Shown here piece by piece: positions 62,277 through 64,000 of a stretch of DNA of 64,000 nt. Within the stretch, counting starts at the first letter, position 1; each line of letters opens with the position of its first letter. The position numbers were made by a program, and so were the translations under genes. The notes below the pieces were generated by a model, which was not told where the DNA came from, did no database searches, and worked only from the letters and a program-made list of their open reading frames with translations. Source of the DNA: Taibaiella sp. (lineage in GTDB: Bacteria > Bacteroidota > Bacteroidia > Chitinophagales > Chitinophagaceae). The stretch spans positions 186,001 to 250,000 of the forward strand of contig JACDGL010000003.1 in NCBI GenBank assembly GCA_013815385.1, in the 5' to 3' direction.

Positions 62277-63659
62277 CTATTTCTTAAATAGCCTGAAAAT
62301 ATCCAGGCCATTAGCATAGAGCATCAATCCAAGTAATAGAACCAGTCCTACCGTAGTAGCCCGCTCCATAACTTTTTCACTTACCTTCTTGCGGGTTATT
62401 AGTTCAAACAACAGGAAGATAACATAGCCGCCATCAAGACCCGGTATGGGTAGCAGGTTCATAAAAGCAAGTATGATGGATATAAAGGCTGTAAGTGTAA
62501 GGAAGTCTATCCAGCTAAACTGGGGGGAGAATAATTTACCAAAGCTGACGATACCGCCAAGGCTCTCAGAAGCTTTTATTTCTTTTGAGGTGAATATAAG
62601 CTTGAACTGGCTCCAATAGTTTCCAAATTGGTCGAAGGTGAAAGTGAACCCTTTGCTTATGGCTTCCAGCGGGCCGTACTTAATGCGGGCAAGCTGCAAA
62701 TATTGCTCCGGCCCTTTCGGTGCAAAGCCAAGTATTTTATTTGCCGGTACCACTCCATGCAGTTGTACCACTTGTGTATGATTACGGATCACTGTAACTA
62801 CAATTGGGTTACCGGCATTCGCTCTTTTTATCTCATCATACTGGTCATAGAACTGCACCGGCGTTTCGTTAATTGCTATAATACTATCGTTCTCTTTTAG
62901 CCCCATATGCGCTGCTTCCGATTTTTTATCAAGAGATGCTACAACTATTGGGATACGCGCCTGGATAAAAGTGTTCTTCTGCCCTTTTATAATACTATGT
63001 ACGGTACCTGCCGGTATGGCAATGTCCATCTGTTTACCGTCTCTTTCTACCTGTATTGTTTTGGCCTGACTAAAGATAATCTCCGGTACTATTTTATGAA
63101 ACCGGGCTATAGGCCGGTTATCTACACTTACAAATTTATCGCCGCTTTGTAAGCCTAGGCTCTTACCAAGGCTATCTACCATTATACCGTATTTAGCATT
63201 TTGCGTAGGCAGATACTCTTCTCCCCATACACCGAATATAACAGTGTAGATAAGTACACCCACCAGGATATTCATTATAATACCACCCAGCATTATAAAC
63301 AGGCGCTGCCATGCGGGTTTGGAACGGTATTCCCACGGCTGCGGCGGCAATGCCATTGCATCTTTATCCATGCTTTCATCCACCATGCCGGCTATTTTTA
63401 CATATCCACCCAGCGGGAACCATCCTATACCATATACCGTATCCCCTACCTTTTTCTTAAAAAGGGAAAAATTCAATAACCCCGAGAACGGAAAAAGAAA
63501 ATCGAAGAAGAGGTAAAATTTTTCGACGCGTGTTTTAAACAAACGCGCAAAAAAGAAGTGGCCAAATTCATGCAATAAAATAAGCAGCGATAGAGCAGCG
63601 ATTAATTGCAGTGCCTGCACTAAGCCGCCAGACATTAAAAGGATCGTATTCAATAACAT
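62277..63659 (-). CDS. rseP: site-2 metalloprotease RseP
   Basis: A 460-residue intramembrane zinc protease that cleaves anti-sigma factors within the membrane after first-site cleavage. The zinc motif HEFGH lies in ILLHEFGHFFFARLF (about 26-40) and the third ligand in LPIPGLDGGYVIFLLFEL near the C-terminus. Two PDZ-like regions lie between (about 165-330). The usual size is 440-460 residues. It follows dxr by 18 bases; this dxr-rseP order is common in bacteria. Confidence 0.95.
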   Translation of the reverse strand: MLLNTILLMSGGLVQALQLIAALSLLILLHEFGHFFFARLFKTRVEKFYLFFDFLFPFSGLLNFSLFKKKVGDTVYGIGWFPLGGYVKIAGMVDESMDKDAMALPPQPWEYRSKPAWQRLFIMLGGIIMNILVGVLIYTVIFGVWGEEYLPTQNAKYGIMVDSLGKSLGLQSGDKFVSVDNRPIARFHKIVPEIIFSQAKTIQVERDGKQMDIAIPAGTVHSIIKGQKNTFIQARIPIVVASLDKKSEAAHMGLKENDSIIAINETPVQFYDQYDEIKRANAGNPIVVTVIRNHTQVVQLHGVVPANKILGFAPKGPEQYLQLARIKYGPLEAISKGFTFTFDQFGNYWSQFKLIFTSKEIKASESLGGIVSFGKLFSPQFSWIDFLTLTAFISIILAFMNLLPIPGLDGGYVIFLLFELITRKKVSEKVMERATTVGLVLLLGLMLYANGLDIFRLFKK

Positions 63660-63677
63660 ATAGTTGGCAAAAATAGA

Positions 63678-64000
63678 TTAGTAAATGGAAAGTTGGCTTT
63701 TCTTCACAAATTCGTTTGCGTAAGCCCTTGCTTCTTTATCTGTTTGTTCGTAATCTTCAAATGTAGGGTGTTCAATAAATGAAACGCATTCTATCGTTTT
63801 CTCTATCATCTCGCTCATCTCCAGGAAACCTACTTTATTATGCAGGAACGCGTGCACCACCACTTCGTTAGTGGCATTCAGCACACAGGGTACGTTTCCT
63901 GCAGTATTCATCGCCTTTCTTGCCAGATCCAGGCTGGGGAAAGTTTTGTTATCCGGTGGCTCAAATGATAGTTTAGGAAAATCTTTAAAGTTGAAACGTT
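63678..64000 (-). CDS. dxr: 1-deoxy-D-xylulose-5-phosphate reductoisomerase, C-terminal part (cut by window edge)
   Basis: The last ~107 residues of Dxr (MEP isoprenoid pathway). The visible part reads FPSLDLARKAMNTAGNVPCV, LNATNEVVVHAFLHNKVGF and ends KKSQLSIY. These match the NEVAVxAFL and helical C-terminal domain of Dxr. The frame is open to the window edge, so the N-terminal NADPH and catalytic domains lie outside. It is first in the run with rseP and the Nudix gene. Confidence 0.93.
   Translation of the reverse strand, partial: RFNFKDFPKLSFEPPDNKTFPSLDLARKAMNTAGNVPCVLNATNEVVVHAFLHNKVGFLEMSEMIEKTIECVSFIEHPTFEDYEQTDKEARAYANEFVKKSQLSIY

Overview
The window looks like a chromosomal segment of a Bacteroidota bacterium, probably from the Chitinophagaceae/Sphingobacteriia side. 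The evidence is: several secreted proteins with type IX secretion (T9SS) type A C-terminal sorting domains (IYPNP...GIY...), promoters of the Bacteroidota form TTTG-N19/20-TAnnTTTG without Shine-Dalgarno sequences, the futalosine route to menaquinone (mqnB, mqnD), kynurenine 3-monooxygenase, a type I murB and a tRNA-Pro without an encoded CCA. Most genes are ordinary housekeeping genes packed tightly, with several convergent pairs whose stop codons overlap.

Layout: 1-2.0 kb TerC-family membrane protein and the ribosome-associated GTPase HflX. 2.4-6.8 kb an arginase-fold protein with eroded metal sites and a tandem pair of Omp28-like T9SS proteins. 7-12.9 kb PfkB kinase, nucleotidyltransferase, an M16 peptidase homologue without its zinc motif, acyl-CoA thioesterase, a polytopic membrane protein and endonuclease III. 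12.9-26.7 kb a thioredoxin-like protein, UbiX, MazG, a very large NtrY-like sensor kinase, MurB, dipeptide epimerase, a GT39 glycosyltransferase, RecJ, Kmo, LolD and a DUF2795 protein.

26.7-33.8 kb is an accessory, visibly AT-rich stretch. It starts with an in-frame fusion of an IS1595-type transposase N-terminus to a T9SS beta-helix-like protein, followed by a translationally coupled second T9SS protein, an orphan gene, a decayed copy of an NHL/T9SS transcription unit, and the intact NHL unit. 33.8-39.8 kb holds a regulatory block: sigma-54-type response regulator, hybrid histidine kinase (PAS-PAS-HisKA-HATPase-REC-HPt), RmuC, and a divergent frameshifted single-domain receiver. 39.8-43.4 kb has a DUF3037/HipA-like kinase pair and a superfamily 1 helicase.

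43.4-50.4 kb is a second accessory block with regulators and broken genes: acetyltransferase, cupin protein with an anti-sigma-like N-terminus, ECF-like sigma factor with a Cys-rich tail, an SDR protein lacking the catalytic Tyr/Lys, remnants of a VOC protein and of a DJ-1/PfpI protein, an AraC regulator, a DUF1275 membrane protein and an O-methyltransferase. 50.5-64 kb returns to core genes: tRNA-Pro(GGG), folE, queD, mqnB, mqnD, hpt, a glucosaminidase/LysM protein, a second O-methyltransferase, a LOG-family protein, a sodium:solute symporter, a FAD-linked oxidase, a PadR/PspC pair, and an isoprenoid/envelope cluster dxr-rseP-Nudix that runs off the right edge.

No complete mobile element, CRISPR array, rRNA or phage region was seen. 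Nothing here is provably a wholly new system. The parts most worth a second look are the transposase-T9SS fusion, the decayed copy beside the NHL unit, the HipA/DUF3037 pair, the frameshifted receiver beside the two-component block, and the sigma/cupin neighbourhood.
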